64,000 nucleotides of DNA from Rhodohalobacter sp. SW132 (GCF_003390325.1 NZ_QUOK01000002.1:186001-250000); one strand, 5' to 3'. Counted from the stretch's first letter, positions 15,970-26,424 are shown. Numbers and translations: made by a program. Notes: generated by a model not told the origin, from the letters alone.

Positions 15970-18900
15970 ATGAATGAATTAAGCAAAGATACAAATTCTG
16001 GATCGGTATTCATGCTGGTCTGTATTGTGATGTTATTTGCCGGTGTAAGTATGATACTTTCTCCGATAACATCAAATGCACAAACTATTGGGTCCGAATA
16101 CCTTGTAAGTCTTCAAAATGATTTTGAGGAGGATCTTCTGACAGCTGATCTGAAAGACATGAAACTTACTGATGCATTGGAATATATTGCAGAACAGGCT
16201 AACCTTGGAATCTCTTATAACTCCAATTTAATTCCGGATGGAAGCGCTTCTCTTGTGATACAAGAGATGCCCGTTTTGGAAGCAGTAAATATTTTGCTTG
16301 AGGGAACTGGGCTATCAGCCCATTACATTTCGAATGGATCGGTTATATCAATTCAGGAGATCAAAACTCCTTTAAATAGTATTTCAGCGATGAACTTAGA
16401 TGTAGATCGCCAGGAAACTGTAAGTGGAACAGTTGTGGATGTCAATACAGGTGAATCTTTGCCTGGGGTGAATATTCTTATAATGGGTACAGAAACTGGT
16501 ACAGCTACTGATACCGATGGAAACTTCACATTGACGGTTCCCTCTCTTCAGGAAATACTGGTTTTTACATACATCGGTTATCAGAGACAGGAAGTTCCCA
16601 TTGATGGCAGAAGTGAAATCCACGTTGAACTTCAGATGCAGATATTTGGAACTGAAGAACTCGTAGTTGTAGGTTATGGTACAAGGGCTCGTGAGACATT
16701 AACTGGATCCGTAACATCTATCTCAGGTGAAAGACTTCAACAGGCACCTGTCACGAATATATCAAACAGCATATCTGGTCAACTTCCCGGAGTTGTTACT
16801 GTGAATACAAGCGGTGAACCCGGCGCAGATGGTGCGATGATCCGTATTCGTGGAGAACATACACTCGGTGATAATTCACCTCTGGTCGTAATTGACGGAG
16901 TTCCTAACCGGTCAGGTGGATTGGAGCGTTTGAATCCAAGAGATATTGAAAATATAAGTGTGTTGAAAGATGCATCTGCAGCAATTTATGGGGCACAGGC
17001 GGCTAATGGGGTGATTCTTATTACCACGAAACGGGGACAGGTAGGTGCTACTCAGTTCAATGTTGATTTCAATCAGGGATTCAATCAACCTACAAGAGTA
17101 CCAGAAATGGCGGATGCTGCCACTTACCTGGAAATGTTGAATGAAATCTCTCTATACAGAGGAAATGCCGCTCCGTATTCACAGGAAAGAATCGAAAATC
17201 ACAGGCAGGGTACAGATCCTTGGCTTTATCCAGATACAGATTGGTTTGCTGAAACTCTTAAACCTGTTTCACACCAATCTCGTGCAGATATGTCTGTTTC
17301 TGGTGGCAGTGAATCAGTACAATATTATGTATCATTCGGTGGGTTAACGGAAGATGGCTTCTATCATAACAGTGCAACGCGATATAATCAGTATCAATTC
17401 AGAAGTAATATTGACGGACGCATTACCGACAATGTAACTCTTGGATTTGATGTAACGGGCCGATTTGAAGATCGAAACTACCCGACAAGATCTTCGGGTG
17501 ATATTTTTCGGATGGTTATGAGAGGCAAACCTCATTTACCGGCTTATTGGCCAAATGGATTACCGGGTCCTGACATTGAATATGGGGACAACCCGGTTGT
17601 TGTGGGAACACCGGAAACAGGCTATAACAATGATGAACGGTATTACTTTCAAAGTAATCTTAGTGTCAATATTGAAGTTCCCGCTGTTCCGGGCCTATCA
17701 GTAAGAAGTAATATTGCCTATGACAGAAATTTCAGGGAACAAAGTGTATGGCAAACACCGTGGACATTATATACCTGGGATTATGAAACATATGAGAACG
17801 GTGAACCTGCGCTGGAAGGTTCCTCAAGAGGGTATGCTGAACCCAGACTGTTTCAGGAACGCGGTAGCGGCCAAGATATCATGGTGAACCTGGTTGCCAA
17901 TTACCAGCTTGATCTTCAGGACCATTCATTTGGTGTTTTGTTAGGAACCGAGCGCCAGACATTCAATAATTCGTATATGAATGCGTTTCGTCGTTATTTT
18001 GCATCTGATCAAATCGATCAGCTTTTTGCCGGTGGTGACGATGAACTAACCAATACAGGAAGTGCTTCAGAAGGTATTCGGCAAAACTACTTCACACGGT
18101 TTAATTACGACTACCAAGCCAAATACCTGTTTGAGTTCGTTGGGCGATATGACGGTTCATACATATTCCCTGAAGGTCAAAGGTTCGGTTTCTTCCCTGC
18201 TGCTTCTGTTGGTTGGAGATTAACCCAGGAAAACTGGTTTCGTGAAATGACCGGTTTCTTTGACGAATTGAAACTTCGGGCATCCTGGGGACAAACTGGA
18301 AATGACCGCATCGATGAATTCCAATATCTTGCTACATTCGGATTTGGCAGTGGTTATGTCTTTGATAATAATGTTATTGTCAACAGTATTCACCCAACCC
18401 GAAGTCCAAATGAAAACGTTACCTGGGAAGTTGCTAACCAATTTGACGTTGGTTTTGAAGCAGAATTTCTGAATAACCGGTTTTCAATTGAACTGGACTA
18501 CTTCAATTATCTGCGTGAGGATATCCTCTGGTTTAGAAATGCATCAGTTCCTATGACATCAGGTTTTAGTTTACCTCGTGAAAATATTGGAGAGGTATCC
18601 AGTTATGGTTTTGATGGTTCAATAACCTATCGAAACCAGGTTAGTGGAAGTTTTATGTTTGATATCAGGTTGAATGCCAGCTATGCGACCAATGAGATCA
18701 ATTTCTGGGATGAAGCTCCCGGCGCACCAGAATGGCAGAGATCCACCGGTTCACCGATGAATACAAGCCTTTATTACAATGCGATAGGAATTTTCCAGGA
18801 TGAAGAAGAAATCGCAAATACTCCAAGCTGGGAAGGTGCACGTCCTGGCGATATCATTTTTGAAGATGTCAATGGGGACGGTGTAATAGATGGACGAGAC

Positions 18901-19392
18901 AGAATTCGCATCGATAAAAACCATCTTCCAAAATGGAATGGTGGCCTGAACATCAATGCAGTGTACAGAAATTTTGATCTCTCAGTTCTGTTTCAGGGTG
19001 CAGCCGGAGCAGTGCACTATCTGAATACTGAATCCGGTGAGATTGGAAATTTCCTGGCTGAATTTGCAGAGAATAGGTGGACAGAAGATAATCCGAGCAC
19101 GACCCACCCAAGAACCTGGAACAGGGGTGATGAATATTGGTCAAGTAATGCTAATACTTACTTTTTAAGAAATACCGATTACGTCAGGCTTAAAAATCTC
19201 GAGATTGGTTATAACCTTCCCCAGGATGTTAGTAATCGCTTAGGGTTACAAAGGTTCAGAGTCTATGCTAATGGATTTAATCTCTTGACCTGGGATAGTT
19301 TGAATGTAATGGATCCGGAAGCTGCAAGCAGTTCTGGTCAATACTATCCACAGAAGCGAGTTTTTAACCTCGGTGTCTCTTTAACTTTTTAA
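15970..19392 (+). CDS. SusC-family TonB-dependent transducer with STN domain
   Basis: 1140 aa, about 100 residues longer than the other SusC because of an N-terminal STN (secretin/TonB short N-terminal) domain at about 52-125: LKDMKLTDALEYIAEQANLG and LEAVNILLEGTGLSAHYI. Signal peptide about 1-38 (ending SNAQ). Then carboxypeptidase-regulatory-like domain (about 140-215), TonB-box-like EELVVVGYGTR, plug with LVVIDGVPNRSGGLERLNPRDIE, and a barrel ending SLTF. The STN domain marks it as a transducer that reports substrate binding to the anti-sigma factor encoded just upstream. Ligand unknown. The sequence GAAGCGCTTC at 16241-16250 lies inside the coding region and is probably chance. Confidence 0.95.
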   Translation: MNELSKDTNSGSVFMLVCIVMLFAGVSMILSPITSNAQTIGSEYLVSLQNDFEEDLLTADLKDMKLTDALEYIAEQANLGISYNSNLIPDGSASLVIQEMPVLEAVNILLEGTGLSAHYISNGSVISIQEIKTPLNSISAMNLDVDRQETVSGTVVDVNTGESLPGVNILIMGTETGTATDTDGNFTLTVPSLQEILVFTYIGYQRQEVPIDGRSEIHVELQMQIFGTEELVVVGYGTRARETLTGSVTSISGERLQQAPVTNISNSISGQLPGVVTVNTSGEPGADGAMIRIRGEHTLGDNSPLVVIDGVPNRSGGLERLNPRDIENISVLKDASAAIYGAQAANGVILITTKRGQVGATQFNVDFNQGFNQPTRVPEMADAATYLEMLNEISLYRGNAAPYSQERIENHRQGTDPWLYPDTDWFAETLKPVSHQSRADMSVSGGSESVQYYVSFGGLTEDGFYHNSATRYNQYQFRSNIDGRITDNVTLGFDVTGRFEDRNYPTRSSGDIFRMVMRGKPHLPAYWPNGLPGPDIEYGDNPVVVGTPETGYNNDERYYFQSNLSVNIEVPAVPGLSVRSNIAYDRNFREQSVWQTPWTLYTWDYETYENGEPALEGSSRGYAEPRLFQERGSGQDIMVNLVANYQLDLQDHSFGVLLGTERQTFNNSYMNAFRRYFASDQIDQLFAGGDDELTNTGSASEGIRQNYFTRFNYDYQAKYLFEFVGRYDGSYIFPEGQRFGFFPAASVGWRLTQENWFREMTGFFDELKLRASWGQTGNDRIDEFQYLATFGFGSGYVFDNNVIVNSIHPTRSPNENVTWEVANQFDVGFEAEFLNNRFSIELDYFNYLREDILWFRNASVPMTSGFSLPRENIGEVSSYGFDGSITYRNQVSGSFMFDIRLNASYATNEINFWDEAPGAPEWQRSTGSPMNTSLYYNAIGIFQDEEEIANTPSWEGARPGDIIFEDVNGDGVIDGRDRIRIDKNHLPKWNGGLNINAVYRNFDLSVLFQGAAGAVHYLNTESGEIGNFLAEFAENRWTEDNPSTTHPRTWNRGDEYWSSNANTYFLRNTDYVRLKNLEIGYNLPQDVSNRLGLQRFRVYANGFNLLTWDSLNVMDPEAASSSGQYYPQKRVFNLGVSLTF

Positions 19393-19413
19393 TATCATAA
19401 CTGAAACATACCT

Positions 19414-21186
19414 ATGAAAAATTTAATTATTATTATATTAGTAATTCTGGGTTCACTGGCATTCTTTTCGGCATGTGATCACTCCGCGCTGAATGTTCAG
19501 CCGTTAAGTGAGATGTCGCAAGAAGATGTCTGGAATGATCCCGGTTTGGCAAGGTTATACCTGAATGATATCTATCAGGGAATGGGGAACGGTTATGTCG
19601 CACTGGCATTAGCATCAGGTGTGGATGAAACAAAACATACACACGGCTGGGATGATGGGCCTGTAAGGCAATCCATAATCACTCCTGATAATCTGGGATT
19701 TTTCAGGAGCTGGGAGAATTGGTTTCCTCATTTCAGGTGGGATGATAACTATAGTAAAATCCGGGATGCCAACATTTTGCTTGATAATATTGATGATGTT
19801 ACAATGTCTGAACATGACAAAAATATCATGAAGGGAGAAGCATTGTTCCTGAGAGCGTATTTTTATCATAATCTTGCCCGTTTATGGGGTGGAGTACCTG
19901 TACTGACTGTGCCACATACATTGGAAGATGATTTTTTTGTTTCCCGCAATTCTTTTGAGGAGACTATTGATCAGATTATATCAGACCTGGATCAGGCTGC
20001 ATCTTTGCTTCCCGAGGTTCAAAGTCAGGATGGACGGGCTACAAAAGGTGCAGCATTGGCCTTGAAATCCCGCGTACATCTGTATGCAGCAAGTGACCTC
20101 TATCATGTAAATCCAGGTGGTATGCCCGAGACCGGATACAATGGCGCAAACCAGCAGGCACTTTGGAGAGCAGCGAAAGATGCTGCACAGGAGGTCATCG
20201 ATATGAACTTTTACCGTTTGCATGAAGCAAACCCGGCACCGGGCGACTCAGCAGCGGAAAACTATGCCAATATCTGGCTTGTTGATGGCCATGCAGAAAC
20301 GATCCTCCAGCACCATTTTACACCATCACATTCATACAGTTGGTTTCAAGCTGATATAGGTCTTTTTAATGGTCCTAACGGCTGGCATAATTGGGGTGGA
20401 GATACTCCACTGCAACAGCATGTAGATGCCTATGAAATGGCTGATGGAACTCCCTTTAACTGGAATAATCCGGATCATGCCAATGACCCATATGTAAACC
20501 GGGATCCGCGTTTTTACGCTTCCATTTTTTACAACGGTTCACAATGGAGACAGCGGCCGGATAACATGCTGGCGCTCGATCCGGACGGTATTGTTCAGAC
20601 TGCAGACTATGAAGTTGCCGGACAGAGCGATATGAGGCCTGGTCTTGACACAAGAAGTGGACCAATCGAAGACTGGAACGGAACTCATACAGGCTATTAT
20701 ATGCGAAAGTTTCTGGATCCGACTGTAAATCATCAGTTTGAGATGCAGGATCGGCCCTGGATATACTTGAGGTATGCTGAAATTCTTCTCAACTACGCTG
20801 AAGCTTCAGCTGAACTCGGTGAATATGGCGATGCCAGGGATGCATTAAATCAAATCCGTCGAAGGGCCGGAATGCCGGATGTACCAGTTGCAGAGTCAGG
20901 AGACGAACTCCTTGAAAGGGTACGAAATGAACGAAGGGTTGAACTTGCATTCGAAGAGCACCGATTCTTTGATGTTCGTCGCTGGATGATTGCTCCGGAT
21001 GTGTATCAAGATGGCCAACGAATCAGAATCATAGGAAGACTGAATGGTGATGGCTCTTATACTTATGAATATTCTGTTGAGGCCACGGATAATCGTGGAT
21101 GGAATGACCGAGCCTATTTCCTTCCGATCTGGCGGGATGAAATCAACAGTAATGACAACCTGGTTCAAAATCCGGGATATGATTGA
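19414..21186 (+). CDS. SusD/RagB-family sugar-binding lipoprotein
   Basis: 590 aa. Lipoprotein signal with lipobox FFSAC (Cys21). SusD hallmarks: MKGEALFLRAYFYHNLARLWGG-type helix near 130-150, RYAEILLNYAEASAELGEYG, VRNERRVELAFEEHRFFDVRRW, and a C-terminal NDNLVQNPGYD. It lies 21 bp downstream of susC and forms its lid. The protein is rich in Trp/His in the ligand half, which is normal for SusD; the substrate cannot be deduced. Confidence 0.95.
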   Translation: MKNLIIIILVILGSLAFFSACDHSALNVQPLSEMSQEDVWNDPGLARLYLNDIYQGMGNGYVALALASGVDETKHTHGWDDGPVRQSIITPDNLGFFRSWENWFPHFRWDDNYSKIRDANILLDNIDDVTMSEHDKNIMKGEALFLRAYFYHNLARLWGGVPVLTVPHTLEDDFFVSRNSFEETIDQIISDLDQAASLLPEVQSQDGRATKGAALALKSRVHLYAASDLYHVNPGGMPETGYNGANQQALWRAAKDAAQEVIDMNFYRLHEANPAPGDSAAENYANIWLVDGHAETILQHHFTPSHSYSWFQADIGLFNGPNGWHNWGGDTPLQQHVDAYEMADGTPFNWNNPDHANDPYVNRDPRFYASIFYNGSQWRQRPDNMLALDPDGIVQTADYEVAGQSDMRPGLDTRSGPIEDWNGTHTGYYMRKFLDPTVNHQFEMQDRPWIYLRYAEILLNYAEASAELGEYGDARDALNQIRRRAGMPDVPVAESGDELLERVRNERRVELAFEEHRFFDVRRWMIAPDVYQDGQRIRIIGRLNGDGSYTYEYSVEATDNRGWNDRAYFLPIWRDEINSNDNLVQNPGYD

Positions 21187-21266
21187 AAATTCTTCTTTTG
21201 ATTCCAAGTAGCGTAAGCAGTTGAACCTGGTTCGGGTGCTTATGCTATATTTATTTCATCATAAAA

Positions 21267-24200
21267 ATGTCAAACACTACTGGATTCTGTATGAAAGTTA
21301 GTAATCGAAATGTATCTTGTTTTAATATACCGTTGTTGTCATCTATATACCTGATTTTCCCGTTATTTGTCCTCTTTTATATTTCCTGTCAAAGTTACCC
21401 TGCTATAGATAAAGATGATGGTATCGATATAAATGATCTGTCTGGTGACGAAATACACAACCCCGACTATGCACTGCTGGGTGTAGAAATGAGAGAAGGA
21501 CTTGACATTACTCTTTTTGCTTCTGAAGATATGGTCAGAAACCCTACCAATATGGATGTTGATGACAAAGGGAGAGTTTGGATAACTGAAGGTGTGAATT
21601 ATCGACCGAGATTAAATCCAGATATACCTCAAAAAGAAGAAGGAGACCGGATCGTTATACTCGAGGATACGAATGGTGATGGGAAGGCTGATAAGGAAAT
21701 CGTTTTTTATCAGGGTAATGATATCAATTCGGCGCTTGGTATTATGGTTCTGGGTAACAAAGCCATTGTTTCAAGAAGTCCCGATGTTATGATTTTAACT
21801 GATACTACCGGTAATGATCAGGCAGATACAAAGGAAATACTATTTACAGGCATCGGTGGTGAGGATCATGATCATGGTGTACACGCATTTGTGTTCGGCC
21901 CGGATGGTAAACTCTATTTTAATTTTGGAGATGCGGGAAGCCAAATTAGAACACCTGACGGAGAAATCGTTGTTGATGAGTCCGGAAACAGGGTAACAGA
22001 AGAAGATGATATCTACCGAAAAGGAATGGTATTTCGTATGAACAGGGACGGATCGGAATTTGAGGTTCTCGGACACAATTTCAGGAATAACTATGAAGTA
22101 GCAGTCGACTCCTACGGAACATTATGGCAATCGGATAATGATGATGACGGTAACCGTTCGGTGAGGATTAATTTTGTCATGGAATATGGCAATTATGGCT
22201 ACACAGACGAAATGACTGGTGCAGGATGGAGAACCCGGAGAGTCAACCTTGAAGATGCCGTTCATGACAGGCACTGGCATCAAAATGATCCGGGTGTCGT
22301 CCCTAATCTTCTTGATACGGGATCAGGGTCACCAACCGGGATTATCGTTTATGAAGGTGATCTGTTGCCTGAGGTTTTTCACAATCAAATGATTCATACA
22401 GAACCTCTCCATAATGTTGTTCGGGCATATCCAGTTGAAAAGGATGGGGCAGGATACTCAGCAACGATTGAAAATCTCATGGTGGCACCAGATAATCAGT
22501 GGATTCGACAGGTTGATGTTGCAGTGGCTCCGGACGGTTCATTGTTTGTTATTGATTGGTATGACCCCGGTGTTGGCGGACATCAGTATCGGGCACCAGA
22601 CAGGGGAAGGGTCTATCGGATAGCTCCTGAAAATACACCTTATCGTGTACCTGAAGTTAATTATTCAACTATTGAAGGAGCAATTGACGCATTGAAAAGT
22701 CCAAATCATGAAACAAGGTCGAAAGCCTGGCTGCGACTTCATGAATGGGGGACAGATTCTGAGAATGCACTGGCTGACATGTGGAATTCTGACCATTCAG
22801 TATTCAGAGCGAGAGCTCTCTGGTTATTAACAAAAATTGATGGTAGAAGCGAATATTATATTGACGAGGCATTGCAGGATGAAAACCCTGATATCCGGAT
22901 CACTGGTATTCGTGCTGCCCGTCAGCTTGATATTGACATCATACCAATCATTGAGCGAATGGTCAGTGATCCTTCTCCACAGGTTCGCAGGGAAGCAGCG
23001 ATTGCTCTCCGACATAACGAATCTTCTGAAGCACCTCGGTTATGGGCAGAACTTGCTGCTCAGCATGATGGCCAGGATCGATGGTATCTGGAAGCTTTGG
23101 GAATTGCAGCAGACAGGCAGTGGGATGCTTTTTTATCGTCCTGGCTTGAATATATCGATGAGGAATGGGATAATCCTGCCGGCCGTGACATCATCTGGAG
23201 ATCAAGATCGGAACGTGCACTGCCATTGCTGGCTAATATTATTACAAATCATTCAACAGATATTGATGATAATTCACGTTATTTCAGGGCTTTCCATTTT
23301 CACACAAGTGATTTGAAAACAGAGACATTGATAGGTTTGCTCGAGGGAGATCATCCACAGCAAACGAGTATTACAACATATTCACTTCAACAGCTAAACA
23401 GGGAAGATGCAGAACGATACCCTGAAGTGATGCAGGCGTTAAACCGGGCACTTGATCGTGCTGAAGGCACATATGAGTATCTGGATCTGGTTGAACGCTT
23501 TCGACTTGAAAACCGACACGATGAACTTGCTGATTTAATAGTCAGTTATCCCGACAGCACTCTTGGAATTAATGCAGCAAGGCATATGCTCAGTCATGGT
23601 GGAAGTGATCGTCTGGAAGCAATGATTGAAAGTTCGGATCAACATGAAGTAGAGAGTGCATTACGTGCTTTGGGGCCTGTGGGCAGTAATCAGTCTCTGA
23701 CTTTTTTACGAACAACTGTGCTGGATGAAAGTAAAGATCTGGAAACCCGGCAACAGGCAATTGAAGCCTTTGGGTACGGTAGCTGGAATTCTGAAGACTG
23801 GCTGCTTGACATGGCTCGTGACGGAGTTATCCCTGCTGAACTGGAGACAGCTGCAGCTAACGTTCTGCTAGGTGCATACAGAGCAAGTATCCGGGAAGGT
23901 GCCAGGGAATATTTGCATCTGGCAGGTGCAGCTGAAGAGGTTGATATCAGGCCGGTATCAGAGCTTATACAACAAACTGGTGATATAGAAAATGGCCGTA
24001 TGGTATATGACAGAACCTGCCAGATATGTCATCAGGCAGAAGGACGCGGCACACATTTCGGCCCTGAGTTATCGGCCATCGCAGATAAATTGCCCAGAGA
24101 AGGTCTTTATAATGCAATCCTTGAACCGAATGCAGGTGTTGTGCTCGGATATGAAGGCTACATATTCCATTTAAATGATGGTTCTCAAATTTCCGGTATC

Positions 24201-24386
24201 ATTGAAAGTGAAACCACCTCTGAACTCGTCCTGCGACTGCCAGGCGGATTTACCAGCAGTTATGATGTAAATGAAATAACTTCCAGAGAACAGATGGAGC
24301 AATCATTAATGCCTGCTATGCAAAATAGTATGACTGAGCAGGAATTAATTGATTTGGTCGAGTACTTAACTACACTTCAAAACTAA
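21267..24386 (+). CDS. Propeller/HEAT/cytochrome c sugar dehydrogenase-like lipoprotein
   Basis: 1039 aa. Lipoprotein signal (lipobox FYISC, Cys41; Met9 is an alternative start). An N-terminal glucose/sorbosone-type beta-propeller (about 75-460: NPTNMDVDDKGRVWITEG, VFGPDGKLYFNFGD, GSPTGIIVYEGD) is followed by alpha-helical HEAT-like repeats (about 470-880: DIRITGIRAARQ, SPQVRREAAIALRH). The C-terminal cytochrome c domain (about 900-1038) has heme motif C918-QI-C921-H922. This architecture is the PVC-type membrane-bound dehydrogenase family, mostly uncharacterised. Position after susD implies oxidation of the imported sugar outside the cytoplasm, with heme passing electrons on. Catalytic function inferred from family only. 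Confidence 0.85.
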   Translation: MSNTTGFCMKVSNRNVSCFNIPLLSSIYLIFPLFVLFYISCQSYPAIDKDDGIDINDLSGDEIHNPDYALLGVEMREGLDITLFASEDMVRNPTNMDVDDKGRVWITEGVNYRPRLNPDIPQKEEGDRIVILEDTNGDGKADKEIVFYQGNDINSALGIMVLGNKAIVSRSPDVMILTDTTGNDQADTKEILFTGIGGEDHDHGVHAFVFGPDGKLYFNFGDAGSQIRTPDGEIVVDESGNRVTEEDDIYRKGMVFRMNRDGSEFEVLGHNFRNNYEVAVDSYGTLWQSDNDDDGNRSVRINFVMEYGNYGYTDEMTGAGWRTRRVNLEDAVHDRHWHQNDPGVVPNLLDTGSGSPTGIIVYEGDLLPEVFHNQMIHTEPLHNVVRAYPVEKDGAGYSATIENLMVAPDNQWIRQVDVAVAPDGSLFVIDWYDPGVGGHQYRAPDRGRVYRIAPENTPYRVPEVNYSTIEGAIDALKSPNHETRSKAWLRLHEWGTDSENALADMWNSDHSVFRARALWLLTKIDGRSEYYIDEALQDENPDIRITGIRAARQLDIDIIPIIERMVSDPSPQVRREAAIALRHNESSEAPRLWAELAAQHDGQDRWYLEALGIAADRQWDAFLSSWLEYIDEEWDNPAGRDIIWRSRSERALPLLANIITNHSTDIDDNSRYFRAFHFHTSDLKTETLIGLLEGDHPQQTSITTYSLQQLNREDAERYPEVMQALNRALDRAEGTYEYLDLVERFRLENRHDELADLIVSYPDSTLGINAARHMLSHGGSDRLEAMIESSDQHEVESALRALGPVGSNQSLTFLRTTVLDESKDLETRQQAIEAFGYGSWNSEDWLLDMARDGVIPAELETAAANVLLGAYRASIREGAREYLHLAGAAEEVDIRPVSELIQQTGDIENGRMVYDRTCQICHQAEGRGTHFGPELSAIADKLPREGLYNAILEPNAGVVLGYEGYIFHLNDGSQISGIIESETTSELVLRLPGGFTSSYDVNEITSREQMEQSLMPAMQNSMTEQELIDLVEYLTTLQN

Positions 24387-24403
24387 AACAAAATCAGATA
24401 GTT

Positions 24404-25285
24404 ATGAAAATTTCAAGACGTAATGCGATAGGTAAATTGGGAGCTTTGGCCGGCTCAACTGCTTTTTTGGGAATGTTTAAGGGAATTAATAGAGCTGATA
24501 AAACTTTGGAGAAATATGATTTAAAGGGCAGAGTCAATCATTCTGTCTGCAGATGGACATTCAGCGATTTCAGTCTTGAGGAACTCTGTCAGGCTGCAAA
24601 TGAGATCGGAATTACTTCCATTGAACTGGTTGGACCCGATGAGTGGGACATTTTGAAAAAATACAATCTGGACTGTGCCATGCCCTGGGGAGCAGGACTT
24701 GGTATTGAGAGGGGATGGAATAATCCTGAACTCCATAATGAACTCGTGGAATCATTTGAAGAAGTGATCCCGCAAGTGGCAGAAGCAGGATTCAAACAGA
24801 TTATCACATTCTCAGGTAACAGAAACGGAATGGATGATGAAACCGGGTGGGAAAATTGTGAGAGAGGTATCAAACGCATTATGAGCACTGCTGAAAAACA
24901 TGACATCATTGTAAGCATGGAGTTGCTGAACAGTAAAGTAAATCATCCTGATTACCAGTGTGACAATACACCCTGGGGAGTTGAGATGGTGGACCGAATC
25001 GGTTCAGATCATTTTAAGCTCCTGTATGATATTTATCATATGCAGATCATGGAAGGGGATGTGATACGAACCATCCGAGACTATCACGACTATTTCTCGC
25101 ATTACCATACCGGAGGTGTACCGGGAAGAAATGAGATTGACGAGACTCAGGAACTTTACTATCCTGCCATAATGGAGGCAATCGTAGAAACAGGGTATGA
25201 TGGTTACATTGGACAAGAGTTTATACCCACATGGGATGAGCCCTTTGAAGCTCTGAATCATGGTGTTAAGGTATGTGATGTGTGA
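24404..25285 (+). CDS. Hydroxypyruvate isomerase-like TIM-barrel protein, Tat-type signal
   Basis: 293 aa, AP endonuclease 2/xylose isomerase-like TIM barrel. Hyi-like features: HSVCRWTFSDFSLEELC near the N-terminus, MPWGAG, then metal-site elements SMELLNSK, LLYDIYHMQIMEGD, HYHTGGVPGRNEID and YIGQEFIPT. The N-terminus carries a twin-arginine signal (SRRNAIGKLGALAGS), so export of the folded protein is predicted. Exported Hyi-like proteins are frequent in glycan loci and are unlikely to act on hydroxypyruvate itself; an oxidised or keto sugar is a better guess. It starts 17 bp after the dehydrogenase gene. Confidence 0.85.
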   Translation: MKISRRNAIGKLGALAGSTAFLGMFKGINRADKTLEKYDLKGRVNHSVCRWTFSDFSLEELCQAANEIGITSIELVGPDEWDILKKYNLDCAMPWGAGLGIERGWNNPELHNELVESFEEVIPQVAEAGFKQIITFSGNRNGMDDETGWENCERGIKRIMSTAEKHDIIVSMELLNSKVNHPDYQCDNTPWGVEMVDRIGSDHFKLLYDIYHMQIMEGDVIRTIRDYHDYFSHYHTGGVPGRNEIDETQELYYPAIMEAIVETGYDGYIGQEFIPTWDEPFEALNHGVKVCDV

Positions 25286-25321
25286 ATAGATCAATCCTAA
25301 TTTCTCAAGTCTAAAATAAGT

Positions 25322-26083
25322 ATGAAGTATTTGATAAGTGTATTGACAGTTATTTTAATTTCAGTTTTTGCGTTTACTGCTAACGGCAGTGATTTGCCGG
25401 ATTTAGTTATAAAGGATTTTGATGATGGAAATAACATCTTGATTTTTTCAAAAACTGCAGGGTTTCGGCATAGTTCTATAGAAACCGGCAGAGAAGCATT
25501 AATGGAATGGGCTAAAGAAAACGGAGTGTCGGCAACAGCAACTGAAAATGCAGCACTGTTTACTGACGAAAATCTGGCCCTTTTTGATGCCGTTGTGTTT
25601 CTGAGTACAACTCAGACTGTCTTTAATGATGACCAGCGTGCTGCTTTTAAAAGCTATATTCAAAATGGTGGCGGTTTTGTTGGAATACATTCAGCAACTG
25701 ATACAGAATATGAATGGCCCTGGTATAATGAACTGGTGGGCGCTTATTTCAGCAGTCATCCTCAAATACAAACCGCAACCCTGAATGTTGAGAATTCCAA
25801 TCACCCATCGATGACCATGCTGCCGGATGAGTTTGAACGGAGGGATGAATGGTATAATTTTAGAGATTTCAATCATGATGTGAATGTACTGATGACGTTA
25901 AATCCTCAAAGTTTCGAAGGTAGTGAGCATAGTGATATGCATCCTATTGCCTGGTATCATGAATTTGATGGAGGAAGAGTGTTTTATACAGGCGGCGGGC
26001 ATACAGAAGAGTCTTACTCCGAGGAACTGTTTATGAACCATCTCTGGAAGGGTATTGAATATGCAATGGGTTTACATGACTAA
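25322..26083 (+). CDS. ThuA-domain protein, secreted
   Basis: 253 aa. Signal peptide about 1-22 (ending TANGS). The rest is a ThuA class I glutamine-amidotransferase-like fold: ILIFSKTAGFRHSSIETG, LFDAVVFLSTTQTVFNDDQRAAFKSYIQNGGGFVGIHSATDTEYEWPWY with the usual GG-FVGIHSA block, and GGRVFYTGGGHTEESY. ThuA was named from rhizobial trehalose utilisation, where ThuAB acts on 3-keto disaccharides; catalysis by periplasmic versions is not established to my knowledge. Its first 120 bp and upstream leader were duplicated and have decayed at 26425-26543. It belongs to the Region 2 transcript. Confidence 0.88.
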   Translation: MKYLISVLTVILISVFAFTANGSDLPDLVIKDFDDGNNILIFSKTAGFRHSSIETGREALMEWAKENGVSATATENAALFTDENLALFDAVVFLSTTQTVFNDDQRAAFKSYIQNGGGFVGIHSATDTEYEWPWYNELVGAYFSSHPQIQTATLNVENSNHPSMTMLPDEFERRDEWYNFRDFNHDVNVLMTLNPQSFEGSEHSDMHPIAWYHEFDGGRVFYTGGGHTEESYSEELFMNHLWKGIEYAMGLHD

Positions 26084-26149
26084 CTGGAAGAATTGCTGTT
26101 CTCGTAAAATATTTGTCAACAGATTTTTTGGCCTTAGAGAAAGGTTCAT

Positions 26150-26381
26150 ATCCAGCACTCTAATGTTCGATCACAATCAGATTAAGGAAAAAGATACTGA
26201 CTGTTTAAAATTGGATATGGACCGTAAACTCATCTCAAATAATCTTTTAAAAGAAGCATTTAAAATGCCTGACTTACGGGTACTTTTTGAAGCTGTATGT
26301 CAAAAGAAATTTACCCGAAAAAATATTCAGCGAAAGATGTTAATTCTTGAAATATCAGGCAATGTTGGAAAAAATCAATAA
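26150..26381 (+). pseudogene. Remnant of Nudix-type transcriptional regulator (C-terminal part)
   Basis: The frame carries LMFDHNQI, then NLLKEAFKMPDLRVLFEAVC and QKKFTRKNIQRKMLIL. This is the linker and winged-helix tail of Nudix regulators of the NrtR/AraR type, whose usual form is AFDH-I, then LLP-KFT-PELQ-LYEA-L, then RRNFRRKML. The Nudix domain is missing, the 5' end runs into the end of thuA, and the usual Pro of LLP is Lys. In Bacteroides, an AraR of this family controls arabinose use, so a lost pentose regulator is an attractive reading. The frame overlaps thuA by 29 bp only because no stop intervenes. Confidence 0.65.
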
Positions 26382-26424
26382 GGTCAGGCTAATAAAGCTT
26401 CATAATTTTTTTCATTGTCCAGGC

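Noticed and set aside
16241-16250. GAAGCGCTTC inside susC, and AAGCGCTT in hom near 57092
   Set aside because: Both are within coding sequence and read as normal codons; not used as operator evidence.
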